Shown: positions 36,198 through 45,361, counted from the first letter of the stretch. The stretch is 64,000 nt of DNA from Algoriphagus oliviformis (GCF_017254915.1 NZ_JAFKCT010000001.1:868001-932000); one strand, 5' to 3'. Notes: a model not told the origin generated them from the letters alone. Numbers and translations are program-made.

Positions 36198-37592
36198 TCA
36201 GATCAGGGAGGCGCTGACCACTTCCTTGATGTCCTGTATGATTTTCTTTGCCAAATGCTCGGCCGTAGCCTCGGAATCCGACTCGGAATAGATCCGGATG
36301 ATGGGTTCGGTGTTTGATTTTCTCAGGTGCACCCACTCCTTTTCAAACTCGATCTTCACCCCATCGATGTCGTTGATCGGGTGTTTTTGGTACTTGTTTT
36401 TGATTTCCAACAGGATCTTGTCCACGTTGATTTCTGGCGTGAGTTCGATCTTGTTTTTGGAAATGTAGTAGTTGGGATAGCTGGCGCGGAGCTTGGAGAT
36501 GGACTTGCCATACTTTGCCAAGTGGGTCAGGAAAAGCCCGATGCCCACGAGGGCGTCGCGACCGTTGTGGGAGGCGGGGTAGATGATGCCCCCATTGCCT
36601 TCGCCACCGATCACGGCATCCACGGCCTTGATCTGCTGGACTACGTTGACTTCGCCTACCGCTGCTGCGGTGTATTTTCCGCCCCTTTTCTCCGTCACAT
36701 CGCGTAGTGCGCGGGTAGAGGAAAGGTTGGATACGGTATTGCCAGGGGTATTGGCCAGCACATAGTCTGCCACGGCGACCAAGGTATATTCCTCTCCGAA
36801 CATGGAGCCGTCTTCATTCACGAAGGCGAGTCGGTCCACGTCTGGATCGACCACGATTCCCAAGTCAAAGCTGCCTTTTTCGAGCTTTTTGGAAATGTCC
36901 CGGAGGTTTTCCGGAAGCGGCTCGGGATTGTGGGGGAACAGCCCGTCTGGCGTGCAGTACATCTCCTCGATCTCGGTGACGCCCAGCGCGCGAAGTAGCT
37001 TTGGAATGGCAATCCCTCCAGTGGAGTTGACCGCGTCCACCACGACCTTGAAGTTTCGGGCCTTGATGGCTTCCACATCCACTAGGTCCAGGCCGAGCAC
37101 GTGCTCGATATGGCGGTCAATGTAGTCGTCGATCTGGGTGTACTTGCCCAGTTTTTTTACTTCTGCAAAAGAGAAGGCTTCTTTTTCAGCCTTTTCCAAA
37201 ATGGCTTTTCCCTCTGCGTCAGAGATGAATTCACCTACCGAGTTGAGCAGCTTTAGGGCATTCCACTGGATGGGGTTGTGGCTGGCGGTGAGGATGATTC
37301 CCCCCCCGGCGCCTTCGGCAGGCACGGCCAGCTCCACTGTGGGAGTGGTGCTCAAGCCCAAGTCGATCACGTGTATGCCCAAGCCCTGCAGCGTAGCCGA
37401 CACCAGGCCTGAGATCATCTTGCCGGACAGGCGGGCGTCTCTCCCGATGACTACTTTGGGGTTGTGGGTGGTCTCGAGGACCCAAGAGCCATAAGCTGCG
37501 GTAAATTTCACGATGTCAATAGGAGTAAGACCTTCGCCGGATTTGCCTCCGATGGTCCCTCTTATCCCGGAAATAGATTTGATAAGCGACAC
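36198..37592 (-). CDS. glmM: Phosphoglucosamine mutase
   Basis: GlmM interconverts glucosamine-6-phosphate and glucosamine-1-phosphate on the way to UDP-GlcNAc. The 464-aa protein has the phosphoserine motif TASHNP with Ser104, the metal-binding DPDVDRLAF, the sugar-binding GGEGNGG and the phosphate-binding RKSNTEPIIRIY. The frame extends to a TTG at 37598. The GTG at 37592 gives MSLIKSISGIRGTIGG, which is the N-terminus usual in Bacteroidetes members, so it is chosen. The enzyme follows GlmS (11.4 kb) in the same pathway. Confidence 0.92.
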   Translation of the reverse strand: MSLIKSISGIRGTIGGKSGEGLTPIDIVKFTAAYGSWVLETTHNPKVVIGRDARLSGKMISGLVSATLQGLGIHVIDLGLSTTPTVELAVPAEGAGGGIILTASHNPIQWNALKLLNSVGEFISDAEGKAILEKAEKEAFSFAEVKKLGKYTQIDDYIDRHIEHVLGLDLVDVEAIKARNFKVVVDAVNSTGGIAIPKLLRALGVTEIEEMYCTPDGLFPHNPEPLPENLRDISKKLEKGSFDLGIVVDPDVDRLAFVNEDGSMFGEEYTLVAVADYVLANTPGNTVSNLSSTRALRDVTEKRGGKYTAAAVGEVNVVQQIKAVDAVIGGEGNGGIIYPASHNGRDALVGIGLFLTHLAKYGKSISKLRASYPNYYISKNKIELTPEINVDKILLEIKNKYQKHPINDIDGVKIEFEKEWVHLRKSNTEPIIRIYSESDSEATAEHLAKKIIQDIKEVVSASLI

Positions 37593-37644
37593 GTACAAAC
37601 TGGTTTAATAAGAGAAAATATAAAAAATTACCCGTAACAGGGGA

Positions 37645-37875
37645 TTACTTGAACTTGGCCATCACCTTGTCCACCTCGTTGTCGGGATTGGCACAGCTGC
37701 TGTCTGCATCCACCGTTTTGCCACAGAGGCTGCAGGTCACGCCTTCCTTGTTGAGAAAAGGGCTTTGCGAAGCACAGGTACCTTTGAATTCACCGTTTTT
37801 GAGGAAGATGAGACGTACCGACATCAGAGTGAAGAACAATGCCACGAATCCTACGGTAATCAATACAGTTGTCAT
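37645..37875 (-). CDS. Hypothetical small membrane protein with CxxC pairs
   Basis: This 76-aa protein has one N-terminal membrane helix (residues 2-24). A Cys-containing segment follows: a single Cys in GTCASQ, then CSLCGKTVDADSSC, which could hold a zinc ribbon or redox site. The name is not known. It is 52 nt upstream of glmM on the same strand, and its promoter is half of the palindrome at 37882-37899. The leader would be only about 10 nt. No function is proposed. Confidence 0.65.
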   Translation of the reverse strand: MTTVLITVGFVALFFTLMSVRLIFLKNGEFKGTCASQSPFLNKEGVTCSLCGKTVDADSSCANPDNEVDKVMAKFK

Positions 37876-37881
37876 AACGGA

Positions 37882-37899
37882 TAAATTTGCGCAAATTTA
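37882..37899. promoter_or_regulatory. Divergent -7 boxes fused in an 18-bp palindrome
   Basis: TAAATTTGCGCAAATTTA is a perfect palindrome, and each half (TAAATTTGC) is a full match to the -7 consensus TAnnTTTGC on its own strand. The minus copy can serve the Cys-rich small gene and glmM. The plus copy can serve mazG, 49 nt downstream. No clear -33 TTTG is seen at standard spacing on either side. Confidence 0.55.
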
Positions 37900-37947
37900 A
37901 AGCTTTACTTCGAAAACGTCCACACCTTTAGGTTAGTTTCCCTGCAC

Positions 37948-38748
37948 ATGTCTAATTTGAGTACCCGTGCCGATCAGTTGGCTGCTTTTGACCGCTTGTT
38001 GACCATCATGGACGAGCTCCGTGCCCAGTGTCCTTGGGACAAAAAACAGACCACGGAGAGCCTCAGACACTTAACGATTGAGGAGACGTTTGAGCTGTCC
38101 GATGCCATCCTCGATGGCAATCCAGACGAGGTCAAAAAGGAACTCGGCGATCTCCTGCTCCATATCGTTTTCTACGCCAAGATCGGCTCCGAAGAGGGCA
38201 CTTTCGACGTGACCACGATGATCAATTCCCTCTGCGAAAAACTCATCCGTCGCCACCCCCACATCTATGGGGACACCGAGGCCAACGATGCCGAGACGGT
38301 GAGCCAAAACTGGGAAAAGATCAAGCTGAAAGAAAAAGGCAATGTGTCCGTCCTAGGCGGTGTGCCACGCTCGCTTCCGGCCGTGATCAAGGCCATGCGG
38401 ATTCAGGAAAAAGCCCGAGGCGTAGGGTTTGACTGGGAGGAAAAAAGCCAGGTCTGGGAGAAAGTCGAAGAGGAAATGCAGGAATTCAAGGCGGAATTCA
38501 ACGTGGCCGAAAACGAGGACATCGACCGGGAGAAGGCCACAGCGGAGTTTGGGGATATGCTGTTTTCCCTGATCAATTACGCCCGCTTCATCGAGATCGA
38601 TCCCGAAGAGGCGCTGGAGCGGACGAATTTGAAGTTTATCAAGCGTTTTCAATATTTGGAAAATGCCGCGAAAACTGCCGGTAAGAACCTCAGTGAAATG
38701 ACCTTGGCGGAGATGGATGTGTACTGGAACGAGGCGAAAAAGCAGTAG
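37948..38748 (+). CDS. mazG: Nucleoside triphosphate pyrophosphohydrolase
   Basis: MazG hydrolyses NTPs and dNTPs to monophosphate and pyrophosphate, limiting damaged nucleotides. The 266-aa tandem-domain form has CPWDKKQT at residue 30, TIEETFELSDAI and the metal-binding EE-x-D pattern, with KKELGDLLLHIVFYAKI. The second copy begins near residue 170 with EEEMQEFKAEF and EFGDMLFSLINYARF. Length and motifs fit E. coli MazG (about 263 aa). The start ATG 37948 is preceded by the palindromic promoter region. It ends just before the heptad array at 38757. Confidence 0.96.
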   Translation: MSNLSTRADQLAAFDRLLTIMDELRAQCPWDKKQTTESLRHLTIEETFELSDAILDGNPDEVKKELGDLLLHIVFYAKIGSEEGTFDVTTMINSLCEKLIRRHPHIYGDTEANDAETVSQNWEKIKLKEKGNVSVLGGVPRSLPAVIKAMRIQEKARGVGFDWEEKSQVWEKVEEEMQEFKAEFNVAENEDIDREKATAEFGDMLFSLINYARFIEIDPEEALERTNLKFIKRFQYLENAAKTAGKNLSEMTLAEMDVYWNEAKKQ

Positions 38749-38756
38749 GTAAATGC

Positions 38757-38819
38757 TCAATTTTCAATATGCAATGGTCAATAGACAATGATCAATTTTC
38801 AATAACCAATGACCACTAA
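38757..38819. repeat. Heptad array 1: nine 7-nt units, consensus NCAATNN
   Basis: Nine consecutive 7-nt units run from 38757 to 38819 with no break in phase. Eight of nine contain CAAT at the same place, for example TCAATTT and TCAATAG. Other positions vary freely. It starts 8 nt after the mazG stop, and no coding potential is seen in it. Confidence 0.8.
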
Positions 38820-38834
38820 ATCCGATCGCCTTCC

Positions 38835-38917
38835 ATGGACTATGGACTATCAACCAAATAAGCAATTGCCAATGATCAATGATCAGTTTCAATAACCAAT
38901 AACCAATAACCAACTCC
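38835..38917. repeat. Heptad array 2: ATGGACT and CAATRAY units
   Basis: Two ATGGACT units and one ATCAACC give way to CAAT-type heptads. It ends in three identical units CAATAAC at 38890-38910. One unit (38884-38889) is 6 nt, the only break in the 7-nt phase. It lies just upstream of ridA at 38927. Confidence 0.78.
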
Positions 38918-38926
38918 TTTCCTCCA

Positions 38927-39307
38927 ATGCCCAACCAAATCATTTTCACCCCAGAAGCACCGGCGCCGATTGGCCCTTATTCTCAGGCAGTGCTTGCTGG
39001 AAGTACGCTTTACATCTCCGGACAGATCGCCTTGGATGCGGATACCGGCGAGCTGGTCAATGAGAACATCACCGAAGAGACCCATGCCGTGATGAAAAAC
39101 CTGGAAGCGGTGCTGCGCAGCGCTGGTTTTGCCTTTTCCGACGTGGTGAAATGTACCATCTTCATCCGGGATATGGGGCAGTTTGGAACGATCAACGAAG
39201 CCTATGGGCAGTACTTTAAGTCAAATCCCCCGGCCCGAGAAACCGTAGAAGTAAGTAAGCTTCCCAAAAATGTGAATGTGGAAATTTCCTGTATTGCCGT
39301 GAAATAA
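38927..39307 (+). CDS. ridA: RidA-family enamine/imine deaminase
   Basis: RidA proteins hydrolyse reactive enamine and imine intermediates, such as 2-aminoacrylate, to ketoacids. The 126-aa protein fits the YjgF/YER057c/UK114 trimer fold. It has PIGPYSQAV at the N-terminus, LYISGQIALD, DVVKCTIFIRDMGQF with the substrate-binding Arg, and the C-terminal ARETVEVSKLPKNVNVEISC. It follows the heptad array by 9 nt. The downstream frame-matched gene begins 6 nt after its stop, so the two may be co-transcribed. Confidence 0.95.
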   Translation: MPNQIIFTPEAPAPIGPYSQAVLAGSTLYISGQIALDADTGELVNENITEETHAVMKNLEAVLRSAGFAFSDVVKCTIFIRDMGQFGTINEAYGQYFKSNPPARETVEVSKLPKNVNVEISCIAVK

Positions 39308-39313
39308 AAGATT

Positions 39314-39811
39314 TTGAACCTCCTGCCTGTCCATAGTGAAACCCTCGTCAGCATCCTCTCCAAGGAGGAGGTGCTGGGGCATTTGATCCGGGTGACACGG
39401 GAGGTCAACTTCATGGATGCACGCACGCAGCGCGATCCACAGATCCGGTTTAACGGGATGGTTGGGCAAAAGGGGTTTAGGATTTCCCGGGTGATCAAGC
39501 GGGGTGACTCCTTTCTTCCCCTAATTACTGGGCAGGTGGAGTCGACCGCCCGTGGGTCGATTATTTTTCTGAACTATCGCCTGTTTTCCGCCACGGTTTT
39601 CTTCTGGGTCTTTTGGAGCATCGTACTGCTGGCTTTTTCCGCGTTTTACTTTTTTGCGCAGCAAAACATCAGCTACGGCTGCATTTGCTTGGCCTTGGCC
39701 GTGGGAAACTACGCGCTGAGCCTCTTTCTCTTTCAGCGTCAGGTTAAGCTCTCCCGCCAGGTCTTTCACGAACTGATCAACTTGGAGGGCCCTGTTGGGA
39801 GATTTCAGTAG
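39314..39811 (+). CDS. Hypothetical two-TM membrane protein, 165 aa
   Basis: I do not recognise this protein. The first 90 residues look like a compact alpha/beta domain (SKEEVLGHLIRVTREVNF). A hydrophobic hairpin follows: about 95-118 (LFSATVFFWVFWSIVLLAFSA) and 120-140. The tail is polar. The only usable start before residue 34 is TTG at 39314, 6 nt after the ridA stop in the same frame. A short pleckstrin-like fold with a TM pair is conceivable but not shown. It ends 4 nt before a hairpin repeat. Confidence 0.55.
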   Translation: MNLLPVHSETLVSILSKEEVLGHLIRVTREVNFMDARTQRDPQIRFNGMVGQKGFRISRVIKRGDSFLPLITGQVESTARGSIIFLNYRLFSATVFFWVFWSIVLLAFSAFYFFAQQNISYGCICLALAVGNYALSLFLFQRQVKLSRQVFHELINLEGPVGRFQ

Positions 39812-39815
39812 GCAG

Positions 39816-39848
39816 AAACCTTTGAGGTTTCAAAAACCTCGAAGGTTT
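39816..39848. repeat. 3-nt-loop hairpin, member 1
   Basis: Two 15-nt arms (39816-39830 and 39834-39848, AAACCTTTGAGGTTT type) pair at 14 of 15 positions around the loop CAA. The central TTCAAAA word recurs in a similar hairpin at 52771-52805. Confidence 0.75.
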
Positions 39849-39873
39849 GAATAAGTCCTCTACAGTCCAGCGC

Positions 39874-39908
39874 AGATAGCAGTAGGCAGTGAGCAGTGAG
39901 CAGTGGCG
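39874..39908. repeat. Heptad array 3: AGTGAGC family
   Basis: Five 7-nt units in phase from 39874 to 39908, two of them identical (AGTGAGC). The others differ at two to four places (AGTAGGC, AGTGGCG and an AGATAGC lead-in). Confidence 0.72.
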
Positions 39909-39922
39909 TAATTCAAAAATCC

Positions 39923-39971
39923 TAAATTCTTGATTCTAGGCTCTTGATTCTTGATACTAGCTTCTTGATAC
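39923..39971. repeat. Heptad array 4: TTGATWC family
   Basis: Seven 7-nt units in perfect phase. TTGATTC occurs twice and TTGATAC twice, with related TAGGCTC and TAGCTTC units between them. It lies 71 nt before the fumC promoter box. Confidence 0.8.
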
Positions 39972-40042
39972 TTTGCCGTCGACCGTTGACCCAAAGCATA
40001 CAACTATCATCCTACATCTTAGGCAAAAAGACGCTCAGGTCT

Positions 40043-40050
40043 TACATTTG
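40043..40050 (+). promoter_or_regulatory. -7 box of fumC
   Basis: TACATTTG matches TAnnTTTG exactly, 32 nt before the fumC ATG. The -33 region has only TTAG at 40019-40022. Confidence 0.5.
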
Positions 40051-40082
40051 GGCTCGAAATCAAACCCATTTAGCAATACACC

Positions 40083-41483
40083 ATGTCAATCCGTATCGAA
40101 AAAGACACCATGGGGCCGGTGGAGGTTCCTGCTGACAAATACTGGGGTGCGCAGACCCAGCGCTCCATCAACAACTTCAAGATCGGCGGCGAGAAAAACC
40201 GCATGCCAATCGAGATCATCCGCGCTTTTGCCATCCTGAAGAAAGCCGCTGCGCTGACCAACGCCGAGTTGGGCGTCTTGGATCAGGCCAAGGCCGACAT
40301 CATCGCCACCGTCTGCGATGAGATCCTCGCCGGGCAGCACGACGACCAGTTCCCGCTCGTGGTGTGGCAGACCGGCTCCGGCACCCAATCCAACATGAAC
40401 TCCAACGAGGTGATCGCCTACCGCGCCCACGTACTTTTGGGAGGTTCGCTGGAAGATGCCAAGAAGAAAATCCACCCCAACGATGACGTAAACAAGTCCC
40501 AGTCCTCCAACGATACCTACCCGACTGCCATGCACGTGGCAGCTTACCAGATGGTCGTGGAGACGACGATTCCCGGCGTACAGAAGTTGCGTGACACGTT
40601 GGCTGCGAAAGCCGAAGCTTTCAAAAGCGTGGTGAAGATTGGCCGTACCCACTTTATGGATGCGACTCCGCTTACCCTCGGACAGGAATTCAGTGGCTAT
40701 GTAGCCCAGCTGGATCACGGATTGAGAGCTTTGAAAAACACGCTTTCCCACATTTCTGAGCTTGCCCTCGGCGGTACGGCGGTAGGAACTGGCCTGAATA
40801 CGCCGCAGGGTTATTCCGAGCTGGTGGCGCAAAAGATCGCCGAGCTTTCCGGTCATCCTTTTGTGACTGCGCCAAACAAATTCGAGGCATTGGCAGCCCA
40901 CGACGGCATGGTGGAAGCGCACGGAGCGCTGAAGCAGTTGGCCGTCTCCCTGATGAAGATCGCCAACGACATCCGCATGCTCTCCTCAGGCCCAAGATCG
41001 GGAATCGGCGAGATCCTCATCCCGGAAAATGAGCCCGGCTCCTCCATCATGCCGGGCAAAGTCAACCCAACCCAAGTGGAAGCCATGACCATGGTAGCCG
41101 CGCAGGTCATGGGCAATGACGTGGCGATCTCCATCGGTGGGTCAAACGGTCACTTCGAATTGAACGTGTTCAAGCCCCTGATCGCAGCAAACTTCCTGCA
41201 GTCTGCCCGACTGATCGGTGATGCTTGCGTGTCCTTCAACGACAACTGCGCCATCGGCATCGAGCCCAACACGCCGATGATCCAGCGACACCTGGAAAAC
41301 TCCCTGATGCTGGTGACGGCGCTCAACCCCTATATCGGCTATGAAAATGCGGCCGCCATCGCCAAGAAAGCGCACAAGGAAGGCACCAGCCTCAGAGAAG
41401 CCGCTATCGCTTTGGGTCTGTTGACTTCCGAGCAGTTTGACGAGTGGGTGAAGCCGGAGGATATGATCGGAAGCTTGAAATAG
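40083..41483 (+). CDS. fumC: Class II fumarate hydratase
   Basis: FumC interconverts fumarate and malate in the TCA cycle and is iron-independent. The 466-aa protein has [12 protein letters not shown] near residue 100, the [14 protein letters not shown] block, [16 protein letters not shown] with the catalytic region near residue 190, and the mobile-loop signature [13 protein letters not shown]. FumC and aspartase are related, but the SGTQSN and TPLTLGQEF words favour fumarase. The gene has its own promoter at 40043 and a terminator at 41507-41537. Confidence 0.97.
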   Translation: MSIRIEKDTMGPVEVPADKYWGAQTQRSINNFKIGGEKNRMPIEIIRAFAILKKAAALTNAELGVLDQAKADIIATVCDEILAGQHDDQFPLVVWQTGSGTQSNMNSNEVIAYRAHVLLGGSLEDAKKKIHPNDDVNKSQSSNDTYPTAMHVAAYQMVVETTIPGVQKLRDTLAAKAEAFKSVVKIGRTHFMDATPLTLGQEFSGYVAQLDHGLRALKNTLSHISELALGGTAVGTGLNTPQGYSELVAQKIAELSGHPFVTAPNKFEALAAHDGMVEAHGALKQLAVSLMKIANDIRMLSSGPRSGIGEILIPENEPGSSIMPGKVNPTQVEAMTMVAAQVMGNDVAISIGGSNGHFELNVFKPLIAANFLQSARLIGDACVSFNDNCAIGIEPNTPMIQRHLENSLMLVTALNPYIGYENAAAIAKKAHKEGTSLREAAIALGLLTSEQFDEWVKPEDMIGSLK

Positions 41484-41506
41484 CTTTTAGCTTAGGCTGA
41501 AAGGTG

Positions 41507-41537
41507 AAAGTCCAAGTCGAAAGGCTTGGACTTTTTT
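41507..41537 (+). terminator. fumC terminator
   Basis: A 10-bp stem (AAAGTCCAAG with CTTGGACTTT) around an 8-nt loop, with the T-run continuing to 41537. It lies 24 nt after the fumC stop. Confidence 0.85.
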
Positions 41538-41741
41538 GTACGCCATAATCTGTGTAGCAAATCAACAAATGTCCGAACGACTGCAGACCGTAAATGAGTA
41601 GCCGTCACCATTTCCGTTTCGAAAAAATAAATTATTAGCAACATTGCTAGTGTGAAAATTATATATATAGGTACGCGATTGAATTTCCGCAGTAATTCTC
41701 CTTATTTGTAAAAAAAACTATATCTTTTTCTCTCTCATTCT

Positions 41742-42869
41742 ATGAAACACCGCTGGTTGATTTTGATCGCATTCTTTTCTGCTTTTATTGCATGTACTGC
41801 CGGAAAGGAAAATGAAGCCAGTCCTGATTTTTGGGAGCTTTCTGTGGTGGATTCGGTTCTGGTGAGGGAGGACAAATTCTTCCTGAATAGCCAAGCTGAG
41901 GTGAAGCTGATCGGTGATAGCCTGTTGGCCGTTTCTTCTTATCGCTCTCCCATGGTGGCCATCATGACGCTGGAAGGCCAGCAGGTGGTCAAGATCGCCC
42001 CGGGTGACTTTCCGATTGGTACATTTTCACCTGCTTCATTCGATATTTCTGAGTATCCTCTCGTCTATATTTTGGACAAGCGGAGTGAATCTGTGTTGGT
42101 GTTCAATGTGGAAACGAATGAGTTGGTCGCGAAAATTAAACTTCAATTGCCAGAGGGTAAGGATATCCGTTTTTTAGGTGCTGCATTTAAGAAATTGGAA
42201 GATGGGTTTTTGGTGGAACTGATCAGTTCGGTGTATGATACCTTCCATCCGGACTTTTATGGGAAATCGGGAGATCAGATTTACTTTTTTGGAGCCGACG
42301 GGATGGTCCGAAGCTCCATGTTTGAATACTCGGATGAGTACAAGGCCGTGTCCGGGTCGCTGAAGGCGGTATCGTATCTGATCCTCGGGGACTTTGGGAA
42401 GGAGATCGCATTGTCGCTTCCGCACAGCAAAAAGCTGACTTTTTACTCCACTGCGGGGCAGGTAATCGATTCGGTAGCCTTACCTGAGAGTCGCTTTTTC
42501 GACTACACGCTTCGAGGTGCCGATCAGATCGTTGATTTCAATGAAATGTTCAAATCAGGTGAGGGATCCAAAGTATATGTTCCGACCAGCCACTACTTCA
42601 ATTCCATCCAGGGTAGTGGTGACCTGATCCTATTGGAGACTTGGATGCCCAACAATCAGGAAGGGAAAGACTACGCCACCTATTCCCATCTCCTGATCTA
42701 TGACAAAGCCACCAAAAAATGGTCTGAAACAATAAGTCCCAGAAATGTCGTCGACATCGGCATGCTGGCTGGTGTGGTCAATGACACGCTTTACTTCTAT
42801 GAGGGCAGTCTGATGAAGCACGACGAGAAGTACATCAAGCGAGCCGTCCTCCGACCGATTGAAGAGTAG
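41742..42869 (+). CDS. DUF4221-like lipoprotein, probable beta-propeller
   Basis: The 375-aa protein has a signal peptide with lipobox (FSAFIACTAG, Cys at about residue 18). The rest is rich in beta strands with the look of a propeller, for example DSLLAVSSYRSP, YPLVYILDKRSES and VLVFNVETNELV. It resembles DUF4221 or 6-bladed propeller lipoproteins of Bacteroidetes; this is a moderate match by eye. The upstream 200 nt and the gene itself are more AT-rich than the neighbours, which suggests more recent arrival. It ends before a 3-nt-loop hairpin and a terminator. Confidence 0.62.
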   Translation: MKHRWLILIAFFSAFIACTAGKENEASPDFWELSVVDSVLVREDKFFLNSQAEVKLIGDSLLAVSSYRSPMVAIMTLEGQQVVKIAPGDFPIGTFSPASFDISEYPLVYILDKRSESVLVFNVETNELVAKIKLQLPEGKDIRFLGAAFKKLEDGFLVELISSVYDTFHPDFYGKSGDQIYFFGADGMVRSSMFEYSDEYKAVSGSLKAVSYLILGDFGKEIALSLPHSKKLTFYSTAGQVIDSVALPESRFFDYTLRGADQIVDFNEMFKSGEGSKVYVPTSHYFNSIQGSGDLILLETWMPNNQEGKDYATYSHLLIYDKATKKWSETISPRNVVDIGMLAGVVNDTLYFYEGSLMKHDEKYIKRAVLRPIEE

Positions 42870-42889
42870 TCCCGAGACTTGCCGTCCAA

Positions 42890-42918
42890 CTTTTCCAAAG
42901 TTCGGAACTTTGGAAAAG
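42890..42918. repeat. 3-nt-loop hairpin, member 2
   Basis: A perfect 13-bp stem (CTTTTCCAAAGTT with its complement) around the loop CGG. It is distinct from the T-tailed terminator 22 nt downstream. It has the TT-CNN-AA centre seen in the hairpins at 39816 and 56824. Confidence 0.78.
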
Positions 42919-42940
42919 CTCAGCCCTCGGAAAAAACCGA

Positions 42941-42972
42941 AAAAGGCCTCCCATTTGCACAGGAGGCCTTTT
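42941..42972. terminator. Bidirectional terminator after the DUF4221-like gene and atpC
   Basis: An 11-bp stem (AAAAGGCCTCC with GGAGGCCTTTT) around a 10-nt loop between convergent genes. Confidence 0.85.
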
Positions 42973-42992
42973 CTATAAGGTTTGCGTAGGAA

Positions 42993-43241
42993 TTAGCCGA
43001 TCACTTTTTCGGCCAAGACCACGATTACGTTGTCTTTGACTTCGACCACGCCGCCGTCCACGGTCAGGGACTGCTTAGCGCCTTCCTTGGTTGTGAAAGA
43101 CACCGTGCCCTTCGCCAGAGCGGACACGATAGGGGCGTGGTTGTTCAATACCTGAAATGAGCCGGATGCGCCGGGAAAGCTCGCCTCGGAGACTTCTCCC
43201 TGAAACACTTTTTTCTCCGGTGTGACGATTTCTAATTGCAT
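42993..43241 (-). CDS. atpC: ATP synthase epsilon subunit (short form)
   Basis: The epsilon subunit joins the rotor to the catalytic head of F1Fo ATP synthase. The 82-aa protein holds only the N-terminal beta-sandwich (LEIVTPEKKVFQGEVSEASFPGASG, then NNHAPIVSALAKG). The C-terminal helical domain of E. coli epsilon (139 aa) is absent, as is usual in Bacteroidetes. It follows atpD on the minus strand by 87 nt. The other F1Fo genes are not in the window. The gap between atpD and atpC holds an inverted pair of heptad arrays. Confidence 0.93.
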   Translation of the reverse strand: MQLEIVTPEKKVFQGEVSEASFPGASGSFQVLNNHAPIVSALAKGTVSFTTKEGAKQSLTVDGGVVEVKDNVIVVLAEKVIG

Positions 43242-43256
43242 ATTTTTAGTTATTAG

Positions 43257-43320
43257 GTTAGTGGTTAAAAGTTATTGGGTTGGCCGTATGAGGTTCTTTC
43301 AATAACCAATCACCACTAAC
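43257..43320. repeat. Inverted heptad arrays between atpD and atpC
   Basis: The left arm (from 43257) reads in 7-nt units such as TTATTGG. The right arm, ending at 43320, reads as the complementary family with CAATAAC and ACCACTAAC. The outer 9 nt (GTTAGTGGT/ACCACTAAC) and the inner GTTATTG/CAATAAC pair, so RNA could fold back. Confidence 0.7.
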
Positions 43321-43328
43321 TAATTTCC

Positions 43329-44864
<1,536 letters not shown>

Positions 44865-44875
44865 TTAATTCGAGC

Positions 44876-44906
44876 GCAAAATTAGGCATTAAAGCCTAAT
44901 ACCAAA
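44876..44906 (-). promoter_or_regulatory. atpD promoter
   Basis: On the minus strand TTTG (44906-44903), 18 nt, then TAATTTTGC (44884-44876). Both elements match the Bacteroidetes consensus. Transcription would start near 44870, leaving a leader of about 40 nt. Confidence 0.75.
44881..44900. promoter_or_regulatory. Palindrome in the atpD promoter spacer
   Basis: ATTAGGC, 6 nt, GCCTAAT is a perfect 7-bp inverted repeat filling the space between -33 and -7 and touching the -7 box. It is placed well for a repressor to block RNA polymerase. No regulator is known for it. Confidence 0.45.
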
Positions 44907-45222
44907 GGATCTTTGGAAAATAAATCCCAGCAAAATTTCTGTTTGTGAAAAACATAGCTACGTGAGCGTAGGTGGGAGATACCACGTACGGAATACGCCT
45001 GGCTAGGGAAGCTTGGGGTGAAAGTGCCCATTTTGGATTTTTGATTCTAAGATTTACTGGATTGCTGCATAGGCTTCCCTCCTATAGCACTCGGCGCTTA
45101 ATCCTAAGTCTGGTTAAGAGCTCCACGACCATGTGGAGAAAACTCCAAGTTGATGGACACTTTAATAATGTTGTCGTTTTCCAACCGTGCCGCTTCTTCC
45201 TTTCGACATAGTTTGGTGATAC

Positions 45223-45262
45223 GAATTTTTCAATTTTCCAATCTTACAATTTTTCAATCTAG
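45223..45262. repeat. Octad array: CAATTTTC family
   Basis: Five 8-nt units in perfect phase: a GAATTTTT lead-in followed by four CAAT-starting units such as CAATTTTC and CAATCTTA. The period is 8, not 7 as in the other arrays. Confidence 0.7.
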
Positions 45263-45361
45263 ACAAAGAGAAATGCCCTCAACATCGGAACGGTTCACCG
45301 GACACCCCAATTTCCATACCTCCCCACTTCCCGCCTTCCGTCATTTTCCTGACTTTCTTTA

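Noticed and set aside
38757..38917. CRISPR array
   Set aside because: Unit length of 7 nt, no direct repeats of 24-40 nt and no spacers or cas genes.
44920..45220. Search for a tRNA, riboswitch or small RNA ahead of the heme operon
   Set aside because: No cloverleaf, no known riboswitch core and no terminator-like hairpin could be seen there.
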